A DNA stretch of 64,000 nucleotides, from positions 3,991,104 to 4,055,103 of the forward strand of contig JAAONU010000001.1 of assembly GCA_012932295.1 (NCBI GenBank), given 5' to 3'. A model generated the notes under the pieces. The model was not told the DNA's origin and made no database searches. It saw only the letters and a list, made by a program, of their open reading frames with translations. This stretch comes from Cyclina sinensis (Eukaryota > Mollusca > Bivalvia > Venerida > Veneridae). Positions 20,706-32,887 of this stretch are shown here, in pieces; the stretch's first letter is position 1, and the number at the start of each line of letters is the position of its first letter. The translations under genes were made by a program, and so were the position numbers.

Positions 20706-23700
20706 AGTGAATTATAATTGGCAAGCCATATTTTCTCTTATGCATGTTTTCTGATACACATGTATTACACATTTAACAAACCTCGTCAAATCTGAAACAA
20801 AGACATTTGAGATGCCAGCTTCCACTTTAAATACGGTAAGACATAAGAATTAACATAGATTTTAAAATAGGACAAAATGATTTATCGATTATGTATACAC
20901 CTTTTTTAATATGACTCGTAAATTTCATCTGTTATCTATATACGATTTATTGTGTGGCAAAGACGATTTGAGTGACGAGGAGAACAATTCTCTTTTTTCG
21001 TGTGTACATTTATGTATGTGTGAGTGTTTGTGCTCGCACGCTTTGTCTGTATCTTGTTTACAATCTGTGTAAATGAATACAGTACTATTTTTTCTCTAAA
21101 ACGTATCACTGTATATAGTTTTTCATATATCAAAAAGTAAAAAAATCGAGTGTTAAAATACGAAAGTCTTTGCTTGAATATATAGTATGTGTCACCAATT
21201 GTAAACATATAATGTCAGGGAAGGGCCGCAATAAAATACTGGTAGAACTTGTGGCCCAACCCTTTGACTTAACATGTATTTTCTTTATTGGAATATGATA
21301 AAATATGTTTGCAAATTACATGCAGTAATATATGTTTAAACTAACCAAACGGCTTCCACTACTCAGAAAATATGCATCGAGTGCAATCAATGCAATTACA
21401 GTTCCTTGTGTGTACTTCCTCTAACATACCTGTTAATTCTCACGGAGACAGATTATTAAAAGCTGCAACACCTTATTTATTTTTAGTACACTTTGTTTAT
21501 TGTTGATTTTCTTTCAGCAAAAGTGCACGTAAAGTCCAATTTATTTCTTTATTCAAAACAATACGACAATTAGAATAGCTATAGAAAAAGGTATGAAAAA
21601 AATAGAATTTTCAATGACGAGAAAATATATACCTACAACTTCATTTCTGCAATATTTTTAACAATCAGCAAGCCAAATCTACTCTTTATTACCAGTAATT
21701 ATTTTCAGAAAGTGAGCTTCTTATATTTCAGTATTTTCGTTTTGCCATAAAACTTGTATTATTTGATTATACCACCTGGTTCAGTAAATTTTGAAATAAA
21801 TAAAATACTGCCTGAATTTATCAATCGCAGTTAGCTCCCTTGCAAGTTGCAACCGCAGAGCAACTATGAAATATAATTTATCAAAATTGAGTCCGAAGGC
21901 TTCGGATTTCTTTTGCTGTTTTAAAGCTCATTCCTATCCTTTTATCGTCTCGCCTCGGCGAGAGGAGAAGATATCCCCATTTGAAGTGTAAATCACGAGA
22001 TTTCATCAAAATTTTAAAAGAATATTTGGCAGTTTTAAGCCACAAACTAAAACACAATTTTCCAATAACCAAATAAAAAATTCAGAAACAATAAAAGGTT
22101 CATACTAAATTGGAAGAAATACACAACTAATTCTGAAAATGTTTAAAGAGACAGAATGACAGTTCGGACTTCGCTCGGAAAGTGAAGCAAATCACTGGTG
22201 AAAACATAGAATCAAATAAGCCAGTAAAGTACTGTATTGATTACTCAATCACATTATCACCATGAACAAAACAAATATCCGAATATGTATCAGGAGAGAG
22301 TAATATTTTGATTACTTCCACCTAATTTCGACAATTCACTTTAATTCATGCAGCCATAGCAGTTAGTCTCACTTATATCACCTCCGAAGGTGAAGCGAAA
22401 TTATAGGCTGACATTTTATAGTTGTTCACCTTCTACGTCTCACTTTGATTTGCGTCTGCTTACACGGATTCGCCCAATCGTATGCAGTCCGGCACATATT
22501 TTCGCTCGTTTGTTCCATATTTTGCAGAGTTTACAACAAAAATGATGCCGTTATGGTAAAATATAATAACCATACCACCCTCTTTCATCTAAGAAAAACA
22601 CACAGATAATATAAGTTTTGTATCTGTTTATCCGCCATTTTATTTAAATTTTGGCGATCGGAATTCCCCGGCCATGAAGGCAATGATGTGTTTGTTGCAG
22701 AGGAAATTATCCGATGCGTTACTTCCGCGAAATTTTCGCTCGGTAATATGCAGTTTAAAATTAGACTTAAAGGTTGAACAGCTACAAAATATCAAATCTA
22801 TAAAAGCGGTTCAACACTTTAAACTTAATAGATTAGGCTACCATAGCAGTTTATTCTAGCGCAGTGTGATTTTAATGTTAGAACTGTGAACAACTAAATT
22901 GTATTGTCAAATCTTTATGCAACCTTACGTTTGTATTCAAACTGGTTCGGCTGTATTTGGGGGGGATTAGAGAGTATGGCACTAATAAGATAGGTTAAAA
23001 TATCAGTATGTGCTAAATATCCTCAAAATGTACGTCTATTTGTAAATTGTATTATTATATATTTATTGTAAAAGTGATTATAATCTAGCAGAAAATATAA
23101 ATATTCTTGATATGATAAAAATTTAGAAGCAGTACCGTTACATTTAGAAGCTCATGTCATACAGTGAATAATTGAACAGGGCGGTTGTACAAAATTGATG
23201 GAGAATTTTATCTTTGTTCCTAATCTGAAGATTCAAAAGAAGATGAAATTAGACATCAGATAGTAATATATTCATGCCATTTTTTTCAAATAGCCAATAA
23301 TTTAAGAAATACGGTAGTTTAATGTCGAATGTCATTTGTGATAATGCACATATATATTTTTGTTCGGAACAGAGAGATCAAATTATATTGGGGAAATGAA
23401 TGATTTTTAATGGGATAGATAAATACGGATTCGTTTATAAGCGATAACCCTTATACCAAACGTACCAGTTTGTGTACTGATATATTATAAAGTTGTGATT
23501 TGTATGATATTGTGTTTGGGCCGGAGGCTTAATTATTATGCAATAAAGTGAATTGTGAGTATACAACTCACAGTCATTGCTTCCGTTGTTTCCACCACAA
23601 AAAGTAATGTAGAAGTTCACTGATAGGAAGGTGCAATTTTCCTGTTTCAGATCGAAACAAAGCTCTTAATATGACTGCATCAAGAAAAAGAACTTGATAC

Positions 23701-26410
23701 GATAGGAAGTGATTTGTAAGACACGTTTATCTAGAAAAACACTGACAAATCATTTGTATTTACGCAATGTCTTGATGTCTAAAAGGTTACCTTTATCTGC
23801 ATTTACTTCCTTCATTTCAAATTGTGGAAACTTTTCTGTGGTTAATTATTTCTACAATGCCTTGGATGGATCAGTAATCGGCCTTGACTGTCCGGACAAT
23901 TATTATAAATTCTTTATAACACTGAAATTCTTATCAGTTAAGTCGTAGGAAGTTCCCTCGTCATAGCTAACTTGACAGTTCTTTTTTTATATCGCTAATT
24001 ATGTTTATTGCGCTACTTTTTCTTTAATGCTGTATTTATTTCCAGATTTGCACTTCTCTTTTTTATCTCATTCCCACGACTTTGGCACTCGTTATCACGA
24101 CTACAAACTCGTTCTTTCAAATTAGTATCTCACTCTCTCGTTGGAATGAGATAAAAACAATAGAATTGCAATATAAAAAAGGAGTTGTGCATGTCACCTC
24201 TGTGCCACTCTAATCTCCTCTTTATCATGAAGAATATAAAACTCATGTGACAGGAATGCGCTGAAATATATACATAACTACAATAACTACACTTTGTCCC
24301 AATCATTGCTTTGAAGTTTACTCATAATCCAGCCAACGCTAAGTGAGATATCCTAACCATATTCAAATTTGAACAAAACCAGGGATCTTTATTTTTCTTC
24401 TTTAAGTATAGTTGTAAGCACGTACACATAGAATAGAATATTTACGGCTTTACATATTTTCATATATTTATACTTCTAGGTTGGCAGAGATGATAAAAAG
24501 AATGGTCTGCAGCTTCCATTAAGGCACGCACTGATCCAGACAACTACTCTGACATTGAAAGTGCCTTTGAAACTGCTTGATTATTGAAATATATGTTTTA
24601 TAAACAATAAAAAAGGAGAGAGAGAAAAATGCACAAATTCTGTATAATATATTATTATGCAGTCTTTAACCGGTACTCCAACCGACAAATCTAAGGTGTT
24701 AAAAACGGAACCATTACCGCATTTGTCCTATTGTGTATTTTCCATTCTTTAGCAATATTTGTGTATTTTATATTTTTTATAATCGAACAATACAAAGCGT
24801 TTTGATGATTAAGCACCGTATTTTCCCGTTCGCTAAATATGTAATCTACCGATAATTCCGCTGTTATCGCATTCAATTTATGCTTGTGAAAGAATCACCA
24901 AATATCTGCAATAAACAACTTAACATGCGCTGAACTTTACCATGTGCATAAAATAAGATGAAATTAAACGTTGACAACTTCCTTTTTGATCTGTATTTGC
25001 ACGCGCTAACCGCCTAGTTTATAATTATTTACTACAATAGGCGAAGTAAACCGGACTTGAAATCAGTATGTATTTTTGTTGTTGTTGTTTTTGTTCTTTT
25101 CTGTTTGTTGTTGTTTTTGTATTGTGCGTATGTGTGAGCGTTGTGTGTTTTTCAATCTGTGACTCATTTATTTCTTTCTGTATTGTATGATATGTCTGTA
25201 ATATTTTGGAAATTAACAAAGACACAACCCTTGTAAGAGTATAGTTCTAGCCTAGCGACAAACAAGTAAATAGTATAAAAGTTAAAAACCCGGACTTTAT
25301 TTCGAAGCGAGAATGTTTTCGTCAGTACCCTGGTAAGAATGAACGCAATGTATGACATCTTTGAATTTTATTGTAAGTGATATTTGTTATATTATTTTAC
25401 AGAACTAAAACTTTTAAACGTATCATAAAGTCTGTAGAAAAATGTTAGAGCATTTTAAAGACTAAAAGTTCAAGTGTTATCAGTCATACAATGTTTACAA
25501 GCTGTTTGTACTTATGTCTGAGATTTTATTGTACAGTTGTCTTTCTTTATACATAAATACAAGTACCACCATTTGAAAAGAAAATGAGGCATTTATAAAT
25601 GTTTTTTGTTCATTTATCAGTCACAAGACCTTTATTGTGCTGAATTCGACAGAAATATTTAGCTCAATATAGGGTCCCGATTCAACCCTATACAAAAAGA
25701 CGATACATTTTTGACAACTGTGATGATACCAGGAACTTTCACTTAAATTTGACGGAACGAAAGCTGTTGGCTATTGAGTAACAAATGAAAATGCATTACT
25801 TATTTAACCTTATAATGAAACATACGTAGATGAATGTTATTGTTGGTTTTGTGTAAAGTTCTGCTAATTGTGCAGTCATTTCTGAAAAACGAAGCTGAAA
25901 TAAAAAAATGACAGGACCTTGTGATTACTATTGTCATTAAAGTTGTCTCCAAGTGTATTGTTTACTTATTAGAGTGCACTAGCTTCCTGTTATCCGACAG
26001 ATCGTGGGATAATAGGCCGATGACAACAACAACAACAACAACCATAATATGATAACTGAATCAAGATATTTAAGATGGGTTTTCTACCGTATATTTATTT
26101 AGCTGAATGTTTCCTGAAAGGGAACTTTTGTAAAAGTGGAGTCTGCTCTTCTTAATATTGTTTTGTAAGTTGAAGCATTAAGTGTAAGGCGGAAGGAACA
26201 TAAGTAGTTTTATAAAAAAAAGTATATTTCTTCACATTTTGTTTTCGAAAGAAAGCGAACAGCTCTTTTAAAACTCGTCGGCGGGCTTGATAACAAATAT
26301 TTGATATCTAACGATTTTCACATAATTAAAACAAAAGGATTTCAACTGTGAAGAAAACAGACTAAATACAGAATTTCATTTGGCTCTACCCTGTCTGATT
26401 TCAGAATTGG
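20706..26410. other. Long AT-rich intergenic stretch
   Basis: No frame here matches a family I know. Hairpin-prone spots occur at about 21,900 (CCGAAGGCTTCGG) and 21,952 (CTCGGCGAG). (ACA)n-type simple repeats occur near 25,080 and 26,022-26,041. The stretch upstream of 26,411 should hold the promoter and 5' UTR of the second receptor, but no specific element could be identified. Confidence 0.35.
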
Positions 26411-27637
26411 ATGGTCATAATGGATTCAAGGAACCAAAACAACAAAATCTTGGAAGATATGAACGCTGAGAAAATAGTGGAGTACACTCCAGCCATTGTT
26501 TATTCGGCTTTGGTTATAGTGATTGGCATTGTGGGAAATATTTTCTCCATTGCTTATTACGGATTTAAAACCCACAAGACATCAACCAACATTCTCATCA
26601 CGGCTTTGTCAACGACAGATTTGATCGCTTGTATCATCTTTAGCGATGAAATTATTGAACTTTGTTTCACTATAGCTTTTAAGAACGTTATTGGATGCAA
26701 AATCATGTATTTCACCAACCATACCATCGTTTTCACCTCTGCGTTGATTCTCTTTCTTATTTGCTTGGACAGGTTCCAGAAGATATGCCGGAGACAGTCA
26801 TGGCAGATGACTGAGAAAGGCGCAAAAATTGGAATCGGAGTTGTGATTATATTTTGTGTTGCAATCTCTGTCCGAGACCTTGTTATTTTAGATGTCGTAC
26901 AAGTGAACCTTACGGCTTCAAACAGTAATTTGTCTGTGACTGGTTACTATTGTACACATTCTAGGGACAATCTCATGAAACCCGCTGTCACAGTTTTTCA
27001 GTTACTTGATTTCGTTATATTCATAATAGTTATTCCAGCTATGTTTATTTTATATTCAATTGTCGCGAGGGAAATCTTCGTACAACGAAAAAAGAAGGAA
27101 AGTCATCAGCATATGGAAATGACAAAATCTACATCCGATTCTAGGCATATAGAGGGATCGACAGATGTCTCCACACTGGAAACATCTGATTCAGATGTTC
27201 ATGAAAAAAGCTAAAGAAACCCTGACCAGTCAGCCAAAAGAGGCATTATGAAGATGGTTTCGGAGAAATTTTACGGAAAACAATCGTATGAGGTGAAAGA
27301 AAACAAGAATGAGAAACCTTCTCAGAAGCACGAAATTGATGAGCAACGTGAAAGTCGGAAGAGGAGAAAAGCTCATGCAGACACCATAGAAAAGAAGATA
27401 GCTATTATGATGATCGCAACCACTGCTGGTAGTGTTTTAAGCTTTGTACCTTACTTTGTCGTGAATCTTGGAGTGAAAAGAAACTCAAATACTCCCGAAC
27501 AGGAATTTAGCGTTGGCATGCAAATCGCACTACGATCCTTCATGTTGAACAACGCAATTAATCCGTTTATTATGTGTATTTTCAACAGTAAGTTTAAACA
27601 ATTTGTCAAGGACACATTATGTTTATGTAGACAGTAA
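26411..27637 (+). CDS. Rhodopsin-family GPCR split by one in-frame stop (probable pseudogene or readthrough)
   Basis: Both parts lie in one frame with no indel. Part 1 (26,411-27,214) holds TM1 (about residues 27-50, G42-N43), TM2 (60-82, LSTTD), Cys96, and TM3 ending D120-R121-F122. It also has TM4 (138-160), glycosylation sites NLT (166) and NLS (173), Cys181, TM5 (191-218) and most of a long charged third intracellular loop. A TAA at 27,212-27,214 (codon 268) stops it. The frame continues at once with the rest of the loop (KSRKRRKAH-like basic run), TM6 (about 330-354) and TM7 ending NPFIMCIF, and terminates at 27,637. Total would be 407 residues plus one stop. The ATG at 26,420 has the better context (ATAATGG) than that at 26,411. 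AATAAA lies 31 bp after the final stop. The ligand is unknown; it resembles lineage-specific molluscan orphan/peptide-type receptors. No plausible intron removes the stop. Confidence 0.85.
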
Positions 27638-27673
27638 ACAACAAAAAATTTTCTAAACTCAGTTAAAAATAAA

Positions 27674-30100
27674 ACGCTTTAGCTGCCTGTTGAAATCTTA
27701 AACCAGTACATAGAGATTTTTCATTGCTGATTAAAAATATGTCGTTTAAAATAATTCCTAACAAAAAAAAAATAGTAAATGTTTAAAAAATGTACAGAAT
27801 TACACATCGTAAAAAGCAATAATTATCATAGCACATTATTATTATTATTTTCTTTATCTAATTTGTATTCAGTTCAGCTTGACTTGCCTTAATTGGAGAG
27901 AAATCGACATTTTTATCACTGTTCTGGATTTCTATAATAAAGAAATGATAAAAGACAGTGTTTTCAAGCGCTTATGTTTACTTTGTTATATCTGCATTCA
28001 AACTTAGTCTATAGACAAATGTGATGATAAACATCTCGGAAAAGTCTTGATTTAACTTTCGATTCCAATCTGACCTATATGTTATGAATATCCCCCACGT
28101 TAAACATAATATAGCTCGTCTTTTTAGGCGTTTTATGTATATATGTTTGTCAATATTATAAATGTACATACTTATTCAAAATATATATAATAATTTAAAT
28201 TGCTAGTTTGTAGCACAACATTCTCTTCATAGAGTACTATCTTTACATATGAGACACGATGTAGATAACTTTCAAATCGTTGTTTATTGCTATGAAAACA
28301 AGATAATAAATACAATAAAACCGCTGCGTTAAGTTTTATAAAAAACAGATGCAGGCTTTTTCCTGTTGTTAAATAGTTGAATTCGACACTGCAAACTATT
28401 TAGTTTGTCGCTGGTTCTCAAGGATATGATATAACCTAATCAGATTTAAGTTACTGTCGACATACTTTGTTGTTAAAGTAGAAATTCAGACAAGATTGTT
28501 AATGTGTTCACCTTGCGGTCAAAAGTAAACTTTTTCCAAAGAAATGTTAGATACAATAAGTAAAAGAGTATCCTGTCCAGTTTTTTTCTGCACTCGATGA
28601 ACTTTTAAAAAACAAATTATTAAAAAAAAGAATAGACAACAAACATTTTAATCGACAACAGACATTTTAAATGTCACCACATATTTGCAACTCATTCGTA
28701 CATTTGATACATTCAATGACTCATATCTCAACTAAGGGAAATAACCAACCAATATCAAATTTGCATCGTTTACATTATCAGTAGTCGCCCTTTTACCGGT
28801 AACCTAACTGATTAACTTGAAACTGTTTTATTTATAAATAGTAACATTTTGATAAACTACGTAGGAAAAAAAATAACCTCATTAAAGAAAAGAAAAAAAG
28901 AATTTGTCATCATTTTGCGTGATAACGAATAACTATTTATATATTTCTACCGTATCAACTTCAAAATCCACGGTATCTTGATGATTTACATCACACGTAC
29001 ACACACTCATACACGCCCCCACCCCCGCCCTACACATATAACAGCAACAACAAAAGTCCCGAAGACAGTTTTAGATTTCTATTTCAACATTTGTTCGAGT
29101 CCTTACAATTGCTAGATGAAACCGAACTCATATAGGAATATATTTACCTGCTCTGTAGAAAAGTGTATTCATAAAAGATGTTACGGTGTCCTTCATTAAA
29201 TAATCAAGAGATATATAATACATATAATAACGGTTTTGAGTGATCATCTATAGCTGAAGTAAGTGTTGTGTAATGGTTACAATTTTGAATACTTTTATAT
29301 AACGTAAATGTCGATTTACAAATAAATCAGATGATGTTCTATTGACTTTTGTTATAACATTTGAAGTCAGTTTTACTCACTCATACAAGTTCCCTGTTTG
29401 CCTTTAGAACCAATCAGTATGGATGAAAAAATAGCAGTAAATTATCAATGAAAAAGAGAATTGAACACTACTGTTTATTTTATGAAAAGCGAAAACTGAA
29501 AGGATTTATATACACACTGAAGACGTCTGCATTTGATTAATTTTTATAGACACTGATGTTTAACAAACAGTGGGTTACATCAATCTTCTTTTGTGAAAGG
29601 TTAAGGTCACCATTCGGTGTGAAAACCGTGTTTTGGAGCTCTGTAAAAAGTCATTAAATATTTAATATCGCTGTGGATTGATAGTATTGTACAGCTTTAA
29701 ATGGATCTGTAAGAGGGCTGTTAATGTTTATAACAGAAAAGCAGCAGGCAGAAACAAACACTGAAAACAAGAAAAAGACGAAAAATAAACGATAAACTAC
29801 ATCTTCGCTTGATATTAGCAAGTCGCCAATATTATTTTCTTGGCTGGATAGAGATAGCCAAGGACAAGAGGTTGAAACAAATGATGATGAAGGAGAAGAA
29901 AAACCAAAACAGAGTATACACTTGGCATTGTATAAACAAACTCGACACAGAACTGTTTTACACATTCAAATATTTCATTTACATCGAGTCAAATAAATAT
30001 ATCTCAACCACCTAGTGGATTTATGCTAAGTTCCCCATTTGGGAGCTTCGCTTTTCCAACGCCTCCTCCACAATGATTAATGGAATTGATAAAGACGTAA
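27674..30100. other. AT-rich stretch, nothing recognised
   Basis: No supported gene. A short CA/C-rich tract (ACACACTCATACACGCCCCC) occurs at about 28,998-29,030. Confidence 0.35.
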
Positions 30101-30193
30101 AACAAATCAAAACTATCTATCTACGTCTGTATTAAACATATAAAGAAAACAGTTAAATCGATAAATCGTATAGTATCGGACCCAGAATCAAAA

Positions 30194-30562
30194 ATGAAAA
30201 TGTTAGATGTGCGTTTACAAGAAAATGAGAAAGCTTGTGATTTCTATACAATTGAAAATGTAGTTCGAAATAAAGAAAGACTGAAAATGATGCAAAAACG
30301 TTCAAAAGTCAGTGTAAACGCTTCAACAAACTTTGAAATACTACCCTATCAAGATGCATTATTCGATGAAAACTCATGGATACAGATTCGCGATCCGTTT
30401 GAGGGACAATATCTTGTCCTAAGGAATCGATTAAAAGGAAATGATGAGAATTGTAAAAGTCTGGTAAAAGAAATATGTATGGATAAAATGAAAGATTCAA
30501 ATGAAGAAAATTTGAAAGAGCGCATAGACTGGGGAAGAAGCGTTCGAAGCCACGGCTCATAG
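30194..30562 (+). CDS. Uncharacterised 122-codon frame, possible exon
   Basis: The frame is open from 30,101 (after a TAA at 30,098) to TAG at 30,560-30,562; the first ATG is at 30,194. The product is acidic/basic and hydrophilic, with LQENEKACDFYTIENV near the start, NFEILPYQDALFDENSW in the middle and KERIDWGRSVRSHGS at the end. Composition is less Phe/Tyr/Leu-skewed than chance AT-rich frames nearby, which favours coding, possibly a last or single exon. I recognise no family. It ends about 80 bp before the inverted duplication begins and has no counterpart beyond 53.74 kb. No signal peptide or membrane segment is seen. Confidence 0.35.
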   Translation: MKMLDVRLQENEKACDFYTIENVVRNKERLKMMQKRSKVSVNASTNFEILPYQDALFDENSWIQIRDPFEGQYLVLRNRLKGNDENCKSLVKEICMDKMKDSNEENLKERIDWGRSVRSHGS

Positions 30563-31526
30563 TTGCGAAATTTCACTACCTAGTGGAACGAAAAGCTGCT
30601 AAAACGTTTTGAACCTTCCATACGTATTTATCGGTACTTATGCACAAACTGGACTCGTTGTTCAACCAATTATAACACCTTTCATGACAACACATTTTTC
30701 TTCCAGCAGTAAGAACTTCATAGAAAAAATATCTTAACACGGCTCTAAAGTAGGTTCATATATAAAGTTATTCAAAGCTGAATGTCATTTTAACTTTTGA
30801 TAAGAGCCGTGTCTGTAAGATGCACGGTGTTAACTTAGAAGTAGCTGGCAATGTACAGTGCATATAAATGCAATAACAGTTCGTTTTTCGCCCTTCCTTT
30901 AGTTAGTTGAATTTAACCATCAAATCGCATTCATATACATCTATTAGAGCAGGATGTTACATGATTTTGATATAAAATTACATAAAGCTGATTAATCACG
31001 CCATGACTCTGCAGAACCCGAAAAAATATCAACAATTATACCTGGTAACCAGTATCTTCCGCTCACTAGTTTTGATGGATACGCCGTAAAGTCGGAATGA
31101 AATACCAAATGACAATGGCGACATGTTGTTACAGATGATTGACTGCAAACTAGATTCATTCAGTATTGAATGTAAAGAGATACTAATATAATCATTGTAC
31201 GATTTACAACAAACTCATTGGCTTGAGACTGGTCGCTTATTTCATTTTACTTAAGACTGTTTTAGCTTTACAAACTACTGGTTTTATACACCCGAAGTGA
31301 GTTAGTATATAGTCATCACTTTTTCCTTCCATCTATCTAGTCCATCCGTAGAGCTTTCTTGTCTGGATCAATACTTTAAAGCGACTGACTCACAGATGGA
31401 TCGACTATTCATTAAAAAGAAAATGTTTATATCTGTAAAAATTCTGTTTGTAGTTGTGAAGAACATATCTAAACTAAGTTACAGTCTCAGTTTTTGTTTC
31501 AGAACCACATCATATTATAAAGTTTT

Positions 31527-32203
31527 CTATGGTGTCTGATATTTGCCATGTCGAATGAGCGTGTTTTCGGGGCGAAAATGCGAAAACACAAAAATACTTT
31601 TTTCGTGTGGCGGTGCAAAAACGCGAAAACCCACCACGCTAAAACACAACAAATTGTATCTTTGGCGTTGTTTTCGCCTGACGACCTTTCGCTCTGCCAC
31701 ACGAAAACACGCCACATTCTACGTGTCACGTCTCCACCAACTGTTTGTAGTATCTTTGCATTGCTTGGCGAAAACACGCCAAGCAAAAATACAACAAATC
31801 ATTACTTTATCGCGTTTTCGCGTGGCGACCTTTCGCCCTGCTACGCGAAAACGCGCCACATTTTTACCTTCAATTAAAGGGAAAAAACCCGACACGTAGA
31901 ATGTAGCGTGTATTCGTGTTGCGGGGCGAAAGGTCGCCACGCGAAAACACGACTAACTTATAAATTTTCGTGTTTTCGCTTGGCACATTTTTGCCCTGTC
32001 ATACAAAGATAAGACAAATTTAAGGTACAGAGACGGCACATAGAATGTGGCCTGTTTTCATGTAGCAGGGCGAAAGGTCGCCAGGCGAAACACGCCAAAA
32101 TTGCAATTTTTGCCCCGCCACGCGAAAAAAATATTTTCGTTTTTTCGCATTTTCACCACGAAAACACGCATTTACGACATGGCACAAATCAGCCACCATT
32201 GTT
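31527..32203. mobile_element. CGAAAAC-rich foldback element
   Basis: The first ~110 bases and the reverse complement of the last ~110 align well. Shared blocks are TTGCCATGTCG at the end, GCGTGTTTTCG, GAAAATGCGAAAA and TTTTTTCG(T/C)GTGGCGG. Inside, GCGAAAACACGCCA, GGCGACCTTTCGCCC and their complements recur. CpG is dense compared with the surroundings. Several overlapping frames on both strands (31,499-31,940) are by-products of the palindromic repeats. It ends AAATCAGCCACCAT, as does the element ending at 63,475. Confidence 0.75.
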
Positions 32204-32297
32204 TTCAAACTTTTATCGGTAAAAATTTACACCGTTACTCACGGGGTAGGTACTTTGTTTATATCGTTAATTTTGACATTCGTGAAGAACATTTCAC

Positions 32298-32368
32298 AGT
32301 GGCTCAGTAGTCTAGGTCGCTGCCTTATATTCTATTGACCTGAAGAGCATGGGTTCGAATCTTGTTCA
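32298..32368 (+). repeat. tRNA-like segment, probable SINE head
   Basis: GTGGCTCAGTAGTCTAGG resembles an A box and GGGTTCGAATCTTG a B box, 35-40 bp apart as in a tRNA. No closed acceptor stem was found, so this is not called as a functional tRNA. Confidence 0.4.
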
Positions 32369-32887
32369 ATCAATTTTTTTCTTCAATTTTTATAATGTGT
32401 AGAAACATAAAATTATGTTTTTCTCATAGTTTATTAAGTTCTCGTTAATTATAAAGAAAAACAAATTTATGCTAGATTCTGTGGGTCAATCGCTTTAATA
32501 CCTTTTGAAAGAGGAAAAAAGGAATACAATGCACGAGAGCCATGGCAACTTCACGCATTTATAGAACTCATAAACAAGAAGGCAGTGAATATGAATCATA
32601 GGTCATAAATGGCTAGCTTTGAAGTAAATGCCTTCGTAAATTTTCAGTTTTGATTTCTGTCCACATAATTTCTCTAAGATCATTGAAGTGAATACTTAGA
32701 AAATACATAGATAAGTAAATCTCAACAAAAAGAATGATGGTGCATGTGGTACTATATCTTTAAGATAACTATAATGTAAGTTATCATCTTTTTTCATTTT
32801 TATATTTGATATTTGTCTGGTCTATTAATAGCTTGAGCCATTATATCCTTACGTTATTTGACGATAACGAATTTTAATATCGTAGAA

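Larger units (their letters stand above)
31348..32548. other. 1.2-kb insertion in the left arm
   Basis: Right-arm sequence passes directly from the CCATCTATCCAGTCC block to the GCTTCATGCATGTATAG block. In the left arm the equivalents end at about 31,347 and resume at about 32,549. The inserted DNA contains the CGAAAA-rich foldback element (31,527-32,203) and a tRNA-like segment (about 32,298-32,368). Confidence 0.6.

Noticed and set aside
24487..24582. Possible terminal exon (TDPDNYSDIESAF before a stop, AATAAA at about 24,606)
   Set aside because: Two frames are equally plausible, the acceptor site is weak, and no upstream exon could be found.
31499..31940. Several overlapping frames of 60-118 codons on both strands
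   Set aside because: They arise from the CGAAAA palindromic element; translations are low-complexity and mirror each other.
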